Part shown: positions 40,877-49,970 of the stretch, piece by piece
How the letters are laid out: every line of letters starts with the position of its first letter
Position numbering within the stretch: the first letter of the stretch is position 1
Assembly: GCF_004011505.1 (NCBI RefSeq)
Contig: NZ_SAUN01000001.1
Location: forward strand, 8,397,501 to 8,461,500
Length of the DNA: 64,000 nt
Source: Nonomuraea polychroma
GTDB lineage: Bacteria > Actinomycetota > Actinomycetes > Streptosporangiales > Streptosporangiaceae
Direction: 5' to 3'
The notes under the pieces: model-generated
Databases searched by the model: none
Seen by the model: the letters and a program-made list of their open reading frames with translations, nothing else
What the model was told of the DNA's origin: nothing
Program-made: the position numbers and the translations under genes

Positions 40877-43555
40877 TTGTCTACCTCCATACTGGATGTC
40901 GTGCTTGGGCGGCTCGATGAGCAGCGGGAGATCGATCGTGTGCTCGGCCGTGCGGAGGCCGGTCGTAGCGGGGCCCTGTTCGTCACAGGCGACGCGGGCA
41001 TCGGCAAGTCGGCGCTGCTCGACTACGCGGAGTCCCAGGCAACCGGTTGGCGGGTGCTGCGCACGCGCGGAGTGGAGTCGGAGGCGGCCATCCCGTTCGG
41101 CGCGCTCCAGGTGCTGATCCGCCCGGTGCTGAGTCAGGTCGGGAAGCTTCCCACCGGGCAGGCGATCGCGTTACGCAGTGCCTGCGGGTTGGCCACGTCG
41201 GCGATCTGCGACCGGTTCCTCGTCGGCCTGGCCGCGCTGACCTTGCTGTCGGAGCTGGGTGACGAGCCGGTCCTGTGCTTGATCGACGACACGCAGTGGA
41301 TGGATCGTACGTCGCTGGACGCGTTGACGTTCGCGGCCAGGCGGCTGCATGCCGAGGGCATCGCCATGATCTTCGCCGGTCGCGGCGGCGGGCCCGCGTA
41401 CGGCATCGCGGAGCTGGCGTTGGACGGGCTCGGCGAAGACGCGGCGGCCGCGCTGCTGGGCGAGAACCTGCCGCCCCAGGTACGCCGCAGGATCATCGCC
41501 GAGGCGCAGGGCAACCCCCTGGCTCTGCTGGAGTTGTCGGCGCAGCTCACGCCGCGGCAGCGGGAGGGCCGATTAGGCGCGTTGCCGTCCTACGTGGACG
41601 CCGGGGCGCCGACCCGCAGGGTCCAGCGGGCCTTCCACGAGCAGATCGCCGCGCTTCCCGAGGCCACCCAGACCGCGCTGCTGGTCGTCGCCGCCGATGA
41701 CACCGGGGAGCTGGCCGTGTTGCTGCGCGCGGCGAAGCAGCTCGGCTGCGAGGCGGCGGACCTGGCGGCGGCCGAGCGCGCCACCATGATCCACGTGACG
41801 GCCGACGGCGTGGTGAGCTTCCGGCATCCCCTGATCCGCAGCGCCGCCTATCACGCCGCTCCCTACTTCCGCCGCCAGGCCGCGCACCTCGCGCTGGCCG
41901 AGGCTCTCGACGACAGCCACACCGATCGGCGGGCCTGGCACCGGGCGGCCGGCAGGCCGGCGCCCGACGAGCAGGTCAGCCAAGAGCTGGCGGGCGTGGC
42001 CGTACGGGCTCAGCTTCAGCAAGATGCGGCGGCTGCCTCCGCCGCGTTCGAGCGGGCCGCGGAGTTCACCGCGGTGCCCGGCCGGCGTACCGAACTGTTG
42101 TTGTCCGCCGCCGAGCAGGCCATGCACGCCGGGCAGCTCCCCCGGGTGGAACGTATGGCCGCGCGTGTCGAGGAGTCGGCGGACCCGGCGCGGCTGGCCC
42201 GGGTCAGCGCCTGGACCTCTGGCGAACGCGGCCATCCGAGTCACGCGGCCCGCCGTCTGGTCGAGGGGGCGCGCCATGTGGCCGACCCGGAGGTGGCCGG
42301 GCAGCTGCTGTGCGACGCGATCCGCGCCGCCTCCGTCGGTGGTTCCGCGGCGATCGCTCGGGAGGCCGAGGCCGGGCTGCGGGCTCTCGCGCTGCCGCCC
42401 GCCTCCGAGATGCTGCGGGTCCAGGCGCGTGGCATGGCCACGGTCACCCGGCTCATCGAGGGCGACCCGGTCACGGACCTGGCCGACCTGCGTACGGCGG
42501 CCGTGCGGCTCGCCGCCGGCCCGGACATGCTGCCGCTCGCCACGTCGCTGAGCCTGATGGCCGGGGATGAGCGTACGGCCCGCGACCTGGCCACGCGGTT
42601 CGTGGCCCGCTGCCGTGACGGCGGGTGGATCGGCGTGCTGCCGGACGCGCTGGCGTTGCTGGCCCAGGCCCAGATGCTCTGTGGCCAGCACGCGGAAGCG
42701 GCCGCGGCGGCGCAGGAGGCGCTGGCCGTCTCGGGTGACACCCAGCAGCAGCACCGGGCCGGGCAGATCAGCGGTGTGCTGGCGTGGCTGGCCGCCGTGC
42801 GCGGTGATGCCACGTCCTGTCTCGATCTTGCCGTACGGGCGAGCCGGGATGTGCCTTCCGTGCAGGCGATCGCCGCGTGGGCCGTCGGCCTCCATCACCT
42901 GGCCGCCTGCCATTGGGAGCAGGCCCGCGTGCATCTCATGGAGGTGTCGGCCAAACACGCCGTCGTGGGGTTGTTCGCGGCGCCTGACCTGGTGGAGGCG
43001 GCCGTCCGGAGCGGGCAGTCCGCCGAGAAGTCGGCGGGCGGGTTCGAGGACTGGGCCGCGGCGGTGAATCGGCCGTGGGCGGCGTCCGTCGCCGCCCGCC
43101 TCAAGGCCATCACGGCCAACCGCCCCCTCCACTTCGAGGAGGCGCTCGGCTTCGCGGCGGATCAGCCGTTCCAGACGGCGCGTACGCGCCTGCTCTATGG
43201 CGAGTGGCTCAGGCGAGAACGCCGCCGCGGCGACGCCCGCCGGCAGCTACGGATGGCTCTGGAACTGTTCGACCAGGTCGGGGCCGGCGCGTGGCGGGCG
43301 CGGGCGAGCGCGGAACTGGAGGCCACCGGTGTCGCGGCTCCGTTGGCCGGAGGGCGGCGGGCGGAGCTCCTCACCGGGCAGGAACGGCAGGTCGCGCTGC
43401 TGGCAGCCGCCGGGTTGTCGAACCGGCAGATCGGCTCGCGGCTGTTCCTCAGCCCGCGGACGGTCGGTCATCATCTGTCGAACGCGTTCCGGAAGCTCGG
43501 GATCGGCTCACGCGAGGAGCTGGCCGGCGTGATGACGGATATGGCACCCCAGTAG
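40877..43555 (+). CDS. Large ATP-binding LuxR-family (LAL) regulator
   Basis: Protein of 892 residues from TTG 40877; GTG 40901, just before LGRLDEQREIDRVL, is equally possible. Walker A is GDAGIGKSALL (about 40-50), Walker B VLCLIDDTQWMD (about 130). The middle is helical, TPR-like (residues 350-780). The C-terminal LuxR helix-turn-helix is LTGQERQVALLAAAGLSNRQIGSRLFLSPRTVGHHLSNAFRKLG. LAL regulators often control secondary metabolism or sugar use. Its target is not obvious; the secreted lipase follows 85 bases downstream. Confidence 0.9.
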   Translation: MSTSILDVVLGRLDEQREIDRVLGRAEAGRSGALFVTGDAGIGKSALLDYAESQATGWRVLRTRGVESEAAIPFGALQVLIRPVLSQVGKLPTGQAIALRSACGLATSAICDRFLVGLAALTLLSELGDEPVLCLIDDTQWMDRTSLDALTFAARRLHAEGIAMIFAGRGGGPAYGIAELALDGLGEDAAAALLGENLPPQVRRRIIAEAQGNPLALLELSAQLTPRQREGRLGALPSYVDAGAPTRRVQRAFHEQIAALPEATQTALLVVAADDTGELAVLLRAAKQLGCEAADLAAAERATMIHVTADGVVSFRHPLIRSAAYHAAPYFRRQAAHLALAEALDDSHTDRRAWHRAAGRPAPDEQVSQELAGVAVRAQLQQDAAAASAAFERAAEFTAVPGRRTELLLSAAEQAMHAGQLPRVERMAARVEESADPARLARVSAWTSGERGHPSHAARRLVEGARHVADPEVAGQLLCDAIRAASVGGSAAIAREAEAGLRALALPPASEMLRVQARGMATVTRLIEGDPVTDLADLRTAAVRLAAGPDMLPLATSLSLMAGDERTARDLATRFVARCRDGGWIGVLPDALALLAQAQMLCGQHAEAAAAAQEALAVSGDTQQQHRAGQISGVLAWLAAVRGDATSCLDLAVRASRDVPSVQAIAAWAVGLHHLAACHWEQARVHLMEVSAKHAVVGLFAAPDLVEAAVRSGQSAEKSAGGFEDWAAAVNRPWAASVAARLKAITANRPLHFEEALGFAADQPFQTARTRLLYGEWLRRERRRGDARRQLRMALELFDQVGAGAWRARASAELEATGVAAPLAGGRRAELLTGQERQVALLAAAGLSNRQIGSRLFLSPRTVGHHLSNAFRKLGIGSREELAGVMTDMAPQ

Positions 43556-43640
43556 CGCACGCGGATCTAGGTCATGCCGGCGGATACGGGCATGATCGTC
43601 TGCGAAGTACGGTGCAGCCACCCCACCGAATGGAGTGCGC

Positions 43641-44567
43641 ATGCACAAGTTACGCAGACTCGGCATTGCCCTCATTCTCGCCATCTCCGTCGTGGCCGTC
43701 ACCGGACAACCCGCGCACGCCGCCCCCGGCAGAGCCGACGGGAAACGTATCACCCTGCTGGTCCACGGCTTCGATCGGGAGGCCGACGTCAACTGCGCCG
43801 GCGGCTGGAAGTCCGCCAAGGATCTGCTGACCGCCAACGGCTGGACCAATGTCTACACCTTCGGCTACTACACCGGCGCCACCAACTGCGACGTCAAGGT
43901 CGACGGCACCACCGACACCCGTATCCAGGAAGTCGGTCGCCAACTCGCCTGGACGGTTTATTACTACTGGTCCGGCCGCGGTGTCGGGATCGACATCATG
44001 GCCCACTCGATGGGCGGGCTCGTCTCCCGGGCCGCGATCGAGGGAGTGCGCAGGTATGGTGCCGCCGTGTCCGCCACCGACCTGCCCCAGCTGGCCTCGC
44101 TCGCCGATGTGGGCACTGCCGCGTGGCCCAGCGGCTGGCCGCCGTACCTGTACATCGAGGACATCGTCACCCTCGGCACCCCGCACAAGGGGATCAGCGG
44201 CGTGCTGGAGGCGTGTGCGCTCACGCACGAGCAGTGCAGCGACATGCGGGAGGGCAGCGGCTTCCTGTCGTGGCTCGGCGGGCTGAAGTCGTCGGAGATG
44301 GGCACCGACTACACGTTGCTCGGCTCGGGCTATGACGACACGGTCTCCGGGGAGTCGGCGGTGAAGGGCTGGGACAGCGACGTCAGCCATGCCGCCGTCT
44401 ACTACAAGGCCTCCGACGGTGACACCATCACCCACACCGAGATGCGTACCGAGAAGGCCACGGCGTTCGACGCCGTGTGGCGCAACCTGGACGACCGCGG
44501 CAGCGGCTACTACAACCCGCCGCTCGTCCAGGGCATGTACGGCCTCTACAACCACATGCTTTACTAG
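43641..44567 (+). CDS. Secreted lipase/esterase
   Basis: Protein of 308 residues from ATG 43641 with AATGGAG upstream. Signal peptide ALILAISVVAVTGQPAHAA. Alpha/beta hydrolase features: strand ITLLVHGFDREADVNC, nucleophile Ser in IDIMAHSMGGLVSRAAIEG, candidate Asp in GWDSDVSHAAVYY, and His in DTITHTEM or VSHAAV. Cys pairs at NCAGGW/TNCDV and ACALTHEQC suggest disulphides. It resembles exported triacylglycerol lipases of actinomycetes. Confidence 0.85.
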   Translation: MHKLRRLGIALILAISVVAVTGQPAHAAPGRADGKRITLLVHGFDREADVNCAGGWKSAKDLLTANGWTNVYTFGYYTGATNCDVKVDGTTDTRIQEVGRQLAWTVYYYWSGRGVGIDIMAHSMGGLVSRAAIEGVRRYGAAVSATDLPQLASLADVGTAAWPSGWPPYLYIEDIVTLGTPHKGISGVLEACALTHEQCSDMREGSGFLSWLGGLKSSEMGTDYTLLGSGYDDTVSGESAVKGWDSDVSHAAVYYKASDGDTITHTEMRTEKATAFDAVWRNLDDRGSGYYNPPLVQGMYGLYNHMLY

Positions 44568-44581
44568 CGCGGCCCGTACGG

Positions 44582-44610
44582 CCGGCCGGGACGCGCCCCG
44601 CCCCGGCCGG
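44582..44610. terminator. GC-rich terminator hairpin
   Basis: CCGGCCGGG (44582-44590) pairs with CCCGGCCGG (44602-44610) 14 bases after the lipase stop; no T-run. Confidence 0.6.
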
Positions 44611-44774
44611 TCGGCTCTCCATGGCGGGCCGACTCGCGTTCGGGCAAGATCATGACCATGGTTTCTCAGGTGCAGAACGTGGCCATCGACTGTGCTGACG
44701 CCTACGAGCTCGTTCTGCGTCCTGCGCGGCGAATCCGATCACGCCAGGACGGACATCTGACATGGAGCCGCCGG

Positions 44775-45329
44775 TCAGGGGCGAGGAGTCTGTGCCTGGC
44801 CCCGCAGGTGGGCGGCGATCTTCTGCGCGCATACCAGGGCCTCGGTATGTGTGGTGTCCACCTCCAGGTCGTAGATCACGCCCTGGTGAGCCACCTCCGC
44901 CTGCAACGCCGCCATGCCCTGGACCCGATCCCCCCGGGCGATCTCGCGGCCTGCCGCGACCGTGCTCTCGCACCGGACACCGACCCACAGCACGTCCAGA
45001 CCGGCAAGAACCTTCTGCCACCGCTCCTGGGACGCTGCTCCACCGAGGAAGACGTCATCCACGATCATCCGAGCGCCCGCACGGGCCATTGCGGCGACGC
45101 CCTCCATCCACGCGTCTCCCAGCCTCCGGAACTCCGGACCGACGATCACCCCGCCATCAGGCGCGAACTGGATCCCCGCGTCTGACCCCTCCATGGACGC
45201 GGGCATCATCTCGATGAACGAGTCGACGCCGACGGCAAGCCACGGATCCGGCAGGACGGCCTGCAGACAGCGGGCGATGCCCGACTTTCCCGAGCTGGAG
45301 CCGCCGTTCAGAACGATCACTTGAGCCAC
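44775..45329 (-). CDS. Chloramphenicol-phosphotransferase-like kinase
   Basis: Protein of 184 residues. P-loop: VIVLNGGSSSGKSGIARCL with K15. The catalytic Asp of the family is D36 in LAVGVDSFIEMMP. Further family motifs: GPEFRRLGDAWMEGVAAMARAGARMIVDDVFLGG, WVGVRCESTVAAGREIARGDRVQGMAALQ. The Streptomyces venezuelae enzyme inactivates chloramphenicol by phosphorylating the 3-hydroxyl; relatives may have other substrates. Stand-alone gene; a self-resistance or environmental-resistance role is possible. Confidence 0.83.
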   Translation of the reverse strand: MAQVIVLNGGSSSGKSGIARCLQAVLPDPWLAVGVDSFIEMMPASMEGSDAGIQFAPDGGVIVGPEFRRLGDAWMEGVAAMARAGARMIVDDVFLGGAASQERWQKVLAGLDVLWVGVRCESTVAAGREIARGDRVQGMAALQAEVAHQGVIYDLEVDTTHTEALVCAQKIAAHLRGQAQTPRP

Positions 45330-45425
45330 CGCACCACACTAGAGGCCGTGCCCAAGCCCGGGAAAATGCTTTTCTTCTGGCGTCGCCCTGCCGTCTTCGG
45401 AGGTGCCTGGCCGCCGGAGACAGTC

Positions 45426-45830
45426 CTATTCGACGCGCTCGGCGTTGGAGTCGTAGCCGCCCTCACCCGGGTAGACCCAGGCTCCGGTGAGGCGGCGGCC
45501 GTCGGGGCTGAAGGTGGTGCCCTCGAAGTAGGCGGGCGAACCCCGCTCACCCGCCCAGATGGTGAGGGTGTCGCCCTCGAGTTCATAGGTGTAGTCGAGG
45601 GTGCTGCCGTCGTCGCCGTAGTAGCGGGATTTGATGTCGGCGCTGGGCTCGGCCATCAGCGTCCGTTCCCGGCCGATGATCTCGAAGCCGTGCGTGTCGC
45701 CCAGCTGGACGTCCTGCTGGAGGAAGAAGTCGTTCAGCCAGCGGTAGGTCACGGTTCCGTCGTGCCCTCCGCTGATCTTCCAGGTGCCGACGAGCCTGTC
45801 CAGGGCCTGCAGTGCTGGGTCTTTGGTCAT
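45426..45830 (-). CDS. DUF1579-like lipocalin-fold protein
   Basis: Protein of 134 residues: PALQALDRLVGTWKISGGHDGTVTYRWLNDFFLQQDVQL, then DIKSRYYGDDGSTLDYTYELEGDTLTIWAGERG and FEGTTFSPDGRRLTGAWVYPGEGGY. These fit a small beta-barrel of the DUF1579/THAP4-like type, beginning with the conserved L-x-G-x-W. No signal peptide. Small-molecule binding is likely; specific function unknown. Confidence 0.75.
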   Translation of the reverse strand: MTKDPALQALDRLVGTWKISGGHDGTVTYRWLNDFFLQQDVQLGDTHGFEIIGRERTLMAEPSADIKSRYYGDDGSTLDYTYELEGDTLTIWAGERGSPAYFEGTTFSPDGRRLTGAWVYPGEGGYDSNAERVE

Positions 45831-45922
45831 CGCCGTCTCCTTCAGGGTGAGTGGTTGTCTCTACAGACCGCCGCCAGCGGGAAAACTCATCGGTCCTCAA
45901 GGCAGCGCGGAAAATCGTCCTC

Positions 45923-46467
45923 TCAGGAGGGTCGGGCCTGCAGCGCTGCGGCGAGCGTGCCCAGCACCGCCCGGCTCAGCTCGTACGGGTCCGCGCCCTC
46001 GTTCTGGTCGGCCAGCGGGCCGTCGCGCCACAGCACCGCCAGCCCGTGCACTGCCGCCCAGCCCAGCACGACCAGGTGCAGCGTGTCCAGCCGGGTGCTA
46101 GCGTCCACCGCAATCCCCAGGTCGCCGTCGTCCCCAGCACCTCCCGCGGCACCCCGCGAGGAGCCGATCTGCCGGCCCTGGCCGAGGACGTCGGGCAGAA
46201 GGTCCCCGCGGCGGTCCATGCGGCTTTCCTCCGCCGCCACGGCATCCTGCAACGCCTCCGCGACTTCCTGGTCGGACGCCGCCGCATCACGCCTACCTCC
46301 CTGAGAATCACCGCGACCCGAGGCTGACTGAGCCGGCCTGCCGGCGAGACTGCGTGCCAATCGTGCAAGGCGGCGCGGATCAGGTCGCGGAACTCGTCGT
46401 CAGGGATGGCGGCGGCATCCTCCGGACGCAGCCAGAGCCGGCGAGTTACGCCAACGCGTGTTGACAC
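45923..46467 (-). pseudogene. Broken TetR-family regulator beside the monooxygenase
   Basis: The last part in frame to the stop at 45923 reads LDTLHLVVLGWAAVHGLAVLWRDGPLADQNEGADPYELSRAVLGTLAAALQA, a TetR WHG-type C-terminal domain. Upstream, protein-like segments lie in two frames (PEDAAAIPDDEFRDLIRAALHDWHAV from GTG 46467; SDQEVAEALQDAVAAEESRMDRRG in the other), and no complete DNA-binding helix-turn-helix is present. The gene therefore seems frameshifted and truncated at its 5' end. It lies divergent from the FAD monooxygenase, the usual place for its repressor. Confidence 0.55.
46452..46463. promoter_or_regulatory. Operator copy 1, CAAC-GCGT-GTTG
   Basis: Inverted repeat within CCAACGCGTGTTGACA, overlapping the -35 hexamer of the monooxygenase promoter. 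Nearly the same 16 bases recur at 46507. Confidence 0.6.
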
Positions 46468-46489
46468 CGACGGGAGGGCGTTTTACGTT
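46461..46489 (+). promoter_or_regulatory. Promoter TTGACA-N17-TACGTT
   Basis: Consensus -35 TTGACA (46461-46466) and a good -10 TACGTT (46484-46489) with 17-base spacing, about 50 bases upstream of the monooxygenase start at 46542. Likely a housekeeping-sigma promoter. Confidence 0.7.
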
Positions 46490-46507
46490 ATGCCTACAGA
46501 CGTTGAC

Positions 46508-46519
46508 CAACATGCGTTG
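46508..46519. promoter_or_regulatory. Operator copy 2, CAAC-ATGC-GTTG
   Basis: Second inverted repeat, within CCAACATGCGTTGACC, downstream of the expected transcription start. With copy 1 it brackets the promoter. Confidence 0.6.
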
Positions 46520-46541
46520 ACCTTCACGCAAGGAGGCCATC

Positions 46542-48038
46542 ATGGCCGAAATGTCGCCCAGCGCCCCGCACACCACCGACGTGCTGGTCGTAGGAGCCGG
46601 CCCCACCGGGCTGCTGCTCGCCGGGGACCTCGCGGAGGCAGGTCTGTCCGTGACCCTTCTCGAGGCCCGTCCGCACAAGATCAGCAACCTGTCCCGCGCC
46701 TTGGTCGTGCACGCCCGCGCCCTGGAACAGTTCGACGCCCGCGGGATCGCGGACGAGGTCGTCAAGATGGGACATCCCATCGACCGGCTGGCCCTGTTCG
46801 AGCGGCTTCAACTCGACCCCTCCCGCCTGCCGAGCCGCTACCCGTACGTCCTGTTCATTCCGCAGTACGAAGTGGAGCGCGTGCTGGAGCGCCGCGCGCG
46901 CGACGCCGGGGTCACCTTCGTCTACGACGCCAAGGTCGTCGGCGTGGACCAGGACACCAACGGTGTCACGGCCCGCGCGGTCGCCGGCAGGGACGCCGAC
47001 CCGGACGGCCCGCACTCCACGTACCGCGCCTCCTACCTGGTCGGGACCGACGGCGTGCACAGCACCATCCGGCACGCGATCGGCCTGCCCTTCCCCGGCC
47101 AATCGATCCTCAGCTCGCTGATCCTGGCCGACCTCAAGCTCGACCGGGCACCGGACCGGCCCTTCACCGTCAATGCCGTCCCCGACGGGTTCGCGCTGCT
47201 CACCGAGATGGGCGACAACACCTACCGGCTCACCGGCTGGAACCGGCACCACCAACTGCCCGACGACGCGCCGTTGGACGTCGAGGAGATCAAGGAGTTG
47301 CTGCGACTCAACTTCGGCACCGACTACGGCATCACCGACGTCCGCTGGAAGTCCCGCTTCCACAGCGACGAGCGGCAGGCGCCCGCCTACCGCGTCGGCC
47401 GCGTCTTCCTGGCCGGTGACGCCGCGCACGTGCACTCCCCCGCAGGCGCCATGGGCATGAACACCGGACTGCAGGACGCCGCCAACCTGAGCTGGAAACT
47501 GGTGGCGGTGCTGCGGGACGGGGCCGATGACCGGCTGCTGGACACCTACCAAGCCGAACGGCACGCCGTCGGCAAGCTCGTGCTGCGGATGAGCGGGACG
47601 CTGGTGCGCACGGCGCTGCTGCACGGGCCCGCCGCCCGGCTGCTGCGCGCCGCGGCCGGAACCATCCTCAGCAACGTCCGCCCGCTGGCCGACAAGGCGG
47701 CCGCCATGATCTCCGGCATCGGCATCGCCTACCGGACTCCGCGCGGCGCCCACAAGCTCACTGGACGACGCGCCCCCGACGTGCGGCTGGCCGAGGGACG
47801 GCTGAACAAGCTGCAGCGCGGCGGCAAGTTCGTACTGATCACACCCGCCGGGCAGGAGGCCGACGCGGCCCTTCCCGACCACGTCGTACGCGCCCACTGG
47901 ACCAGCGACCGCCGTCGCACCACAGCGCTCGTCCGTCCCGACGGCTACTTCTGCTGGGCGACGGAGAAGCCGGACGACGCGGCAGCTCTCCGAGCCGCGC
48001 TGACCACTTGGGCGGGCCCCCTCTCCCAGCGGGTGTGA
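46542..48038 (+). CDS. FAD-dependent aromatic monooxygenase
   Basis: Protein of 498 residues, ATG 46542 after AAGGAGG. PHBH-type family: FAD motif DVLVVGAGPTGLLLAGDLAEAGLSVTLLEARP (residues 13-44), the DG motif YLVGTDGVHSTIRHAIGL, and GRVFLAGDAAHVHSPAGAMGMNTGLQDAANLSWKL (about 285-320), which binds FAD ribityl. The C-terminus has a thioredoxin-like domain remnant (FVLITPAGQEADA, VRPDGYFCWA). Such enzymes hydroxylate phenols, polyketides or antibiotics (for example rifampicin). Substrate unknown. Confidence 0.92.
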   Translation: MAEMSPSAPHTTDVLVVGAGPTGLLLAGDLAEAGLSVTLLEARPHKISNLSRALVVHARALEQFDARGIADEVVKMGHPIDRLALFERLQLDPSRLPSRYPYVLFIPQYEVERVLERRARDAGVTFVYDAKVVGVDQDTNGVTARAVAGRDADPDGPHSTYRASYLVGTDGVHSTIRHAIGLPFPGQSILSSLILADLKLDRAPDRPFTVNAVPDGFALLTEMGDNTYRLTGWNRHHQLPDDAPLDVEEIKELLRLNFGTDYGITDVRWKSRFHSDERQAPAYRVGRVFLAGDAAHVHSPAGAMGMNTGLQDAANLSWKLVAVLRDGADDRLLDTYQAERHAVGKLVLRMSGTLVRTALLHGPAARLLRAAAGTILSNVRPLADKAAAMISGIGIAYRTPRGAHKLTGRRAPDVRLAEGRLNKLQRGGKFVLITPAGQEADAALPDHVVRAHWTSDRRRTTALVRPDGYFCWATEKPDDAAALRAALTTWAGPLSQRV

Positions 48039-48046
48039 TCCCTGCA

Positions 48047-49144
48047 CTACGTGAACGAGGACATGTCTCCTGGCGAGGTCGGCACGGGCACGGGCCGGGG
48101 CCGTTCACAGGTGCTCGCGATCGTCACCGCCGCCCCCGAGTGCGCCGACGCCAGCAGCGACTCCATGACGTCGAGCACGTGGAAGGCCAGCGACCCGCCC
48201 GCACGCGGCTCATGACCCGCCGGGGTCGCGGCGAAGTCGGCCAGGCCCACGCCGCGCCCGGCCTCGAGGTAGCCGGCCGACACGGGAAGGTCGCGCCAGC
48301 CCTCTTCTCCGATCCTCGACACCTGGACGGGGCCGTCGAAGTGGTTCGGGTTGGGGACGACGAGCGAGCCCTGCTCGCCGTGCACCTCGATGTGCGGCGC
48401 CCTGGTGGCGGCCGCGTCGAAGCTCATCACCAGCGTGGACAGTGCCCCCGAGGCGTGCATGAGCACTCCGGTGACGTGGGTGTCGACGGTGACCGGGATC
48501 TCCTCGCCGCGACGCGGGCCCGAGCCGATGGTGCGCTTGGCGCGTGTGCGGTTGGCGGCGCCGATGACCGCCGTCACCGGTCCGAGCATGGTCACCAGGC
48601 TCGTGATGTAGTAGGGGCCCATGTCCAGGAGCGGGCCGCCGCCGGGGACGTAGTAGAAGTCGGGGTTGGGGTGCCAGCGCTCGTGACCGGGGGTCATCAT
48701 CGTCGCGGTCGCCGCGACGGGTCTGCCGATCAGGCCGTCGTCGATGGCCTTGCGGGCGGTCTGCGTTCCTGTCCCTAACACCGTGTCCGGCGCGCAGCCC
48801 ACCCGTATCCGGGCGTCCTGGGCCGCCCGCAGGATGCGCTCGGCGTCCGCGGCCGTCGCCGCGAGGGGCTTCTCGCAATAGACGTGCTTGCCCGCGGCGA
48901 TCGCGGCGAGCGCGACCTCGGCGTGGGCGGCGGGAACGGTGAGGTTCAGTACGACGTCGACGCGCGGATCCGCCATCAGCTCCGTCACGGTCAGCACATC
49001 GACGCCCGTGTAGGGGCGCACCGCCTCCCGGGCCCGGTCAAGGTCCAGGTCCGCCACCGCCACCAGCCGCACCTGCGGCAGCCGGTCGATGGTCTGGAAA
49101 TACTGGGCCGAGATGGCGCCGCATCCGACGACGCCCACGTTCAT
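48047..49144 (-). CDS. Gfo/Idh/MocA-family oxidoreductase
   Basis: Protein of 365 residues from ATG 49144, coupled to the ThuA-like gene by ATGA. NAD(P) Rossmann motif MNVGVVGCGAISAQYFQ, then VAVADLDLDRAREA and the signature HVYCEKPLAAT (about 90-100). The C-terminal domain contains GGGPLLDMGPYYITSLVTMLGPV, typical for the family's substrate site with Asp and Tyr. Members oxidise or reduce sugars and inositols. Confidence 0.92.
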   Translation of the reverse strand: MNVGVVGCGAISAQYFQTIDRLPQVRLVAVADLDLDRAREAVRPYTGVDVLTVTELMADPRVDVVLNLTVPAAHAEVALAAIAAGKHVYCEKPLAATAADAERILRAAQDARIRVGCAPDTVLGTGTQTARKAIDDGLIGRPVAATATMMTPGHERWHPNPDFYYVPGGGPLLDMGPYYITSLVTMLGPVTAVIGAANRTRAKRTIGSGPRRGEEIPVTVDTHVTGVLMHASGALSTLVMSFDAAATRAPHIEVHGEQGSLVVPNPNHFDGPVQVSRIGEEGWRDLPVSAGYLEAGRGVGLADFAATPAGHEPRAGGSLAFHVLDVMESLLASAHSGAAVTIASTCERPRPVPVPTSPGDMSSFT

Positions 49145-49845
49145 CGGCTGGCCCACAACATTCCTCTCTCGATGATCGTGCGTACGCTGTCGTTCCGCAG
49201 AACGTCCAGGCTGTGCCCAGGGGTGGTGACGAAGATCCGGCCGCTGCCCCAGCGGCGGGTCCAGATCGCCGGCGAGGTGACCTCCCGGTGCCACGGGTCC
49301 CACGGGCGGACCTTCTGCGTCGTCGTCGCCAGCACGTCGATGTAGTCGTCCGTCAGCACCCAGTACTGCTCGGTGACCAGGTCGAAGTCCCCGATGCCCG
49401 CGGTGATGGGGTGGTCGCTCGCCGCGGGCAGCATGTTCACGGTGTACGGCACGAAGTTGTCGGCCTGCGAGCCCTCCCGCTCGGCCGGGTCCTTGCCCGG
49501 ATGGCAGGCGAACTGTCCGCCGATGAGGTGCAGGTAGTCGGAGGAGTTGCGGAAGGAGTCGGCGATGCCGCCGTGCCAGCCGGCCATTCCCGTGCCGGCC
49601 CGGATCGCGGCCTCCAGCCCGCGCAGCTCCTCCCCCTCGATCGTGCCCATGGTGTAGCACTGCACGATGAGATCGATGTCCGACATGAACGCGGAGTCCG
49701 CGTACGGTGCCGGGGAGTCGGCCCGGTGCACCTCGTACCCGTTCTTTTCGAGGAAGGGAACGAAGAGGTCGGTGGCCTCCACCGGGGCGTGCCCTTCCCA
49801 GCCGCCCCGCACCACGAGAGCCTTACGGCCCTGGTCGCCTGTCAT
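49141..49845 (-). CDS. ThuA-like protein (trehalose utilisation family)
   Basis: Protein of 234 residues. ThuA/class I amidotransferase-like fold: KALVVRGGWEGHAPVEATDLFVPFLEKNGYEVH, then GTGMAGWHGGIADSF, IGGQFACHPG and ITAGIGDFDLVTEQYWVLTD. The GWHGG motif is characteristic. It is first in a two-gene operon with a Gfo/Idh/MocA enzyme; ThuA/ThuB pairs act on keto-disaccharides in rhizobia, which suggests a related 3-keto-sugar role here. Confidence 0.88.
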   Translation of the reverse strand: MTGDQGRKALVVRGGWEGHAPVEATDLFVPFLEKNGYEVHRADSPAPYADSAFMSDIDLIVQCYTMGTIEGEELRGLEAAIRAGTGMAGWHGGIADSFRNSSDYLHLIGGQFACHPGKDPAEREGSQADNFVPYTVNMLPAASDHPITAGIGDFDLVTEQYWVLTDDYIDVLATTTQKVRPWDPWHREVTSPAIWTRRWGSGRIFVTTPGHSLDVLRNDSVRTIIERGMLWASR

Positions 49846-49924
49846 ACTTTCGCCTATCCCTCAGGAGTCAACGGATCCGATCGTCGCATCTCCGGCATAG
49901 GGGATCTCAAGCGGGGCAGACCAT

Positions 49925-49954
49925 CCCGGATCGAGCCGGGTGGCTCGATCCGGG
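49925..49954. terminator. Terminator hairpin of the secreted-protein gene
   Basis: CCCGGATCGAGCC and GGCTCGATCCGGG form 13 perfect pairs around GGGT, 17 bases past the stop of the minus-strand gene at 49971. No U-tract; strong stem. Confidence 0.8.
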
Positions 49955-49970
49955 CCGTACGATCTTGGTG

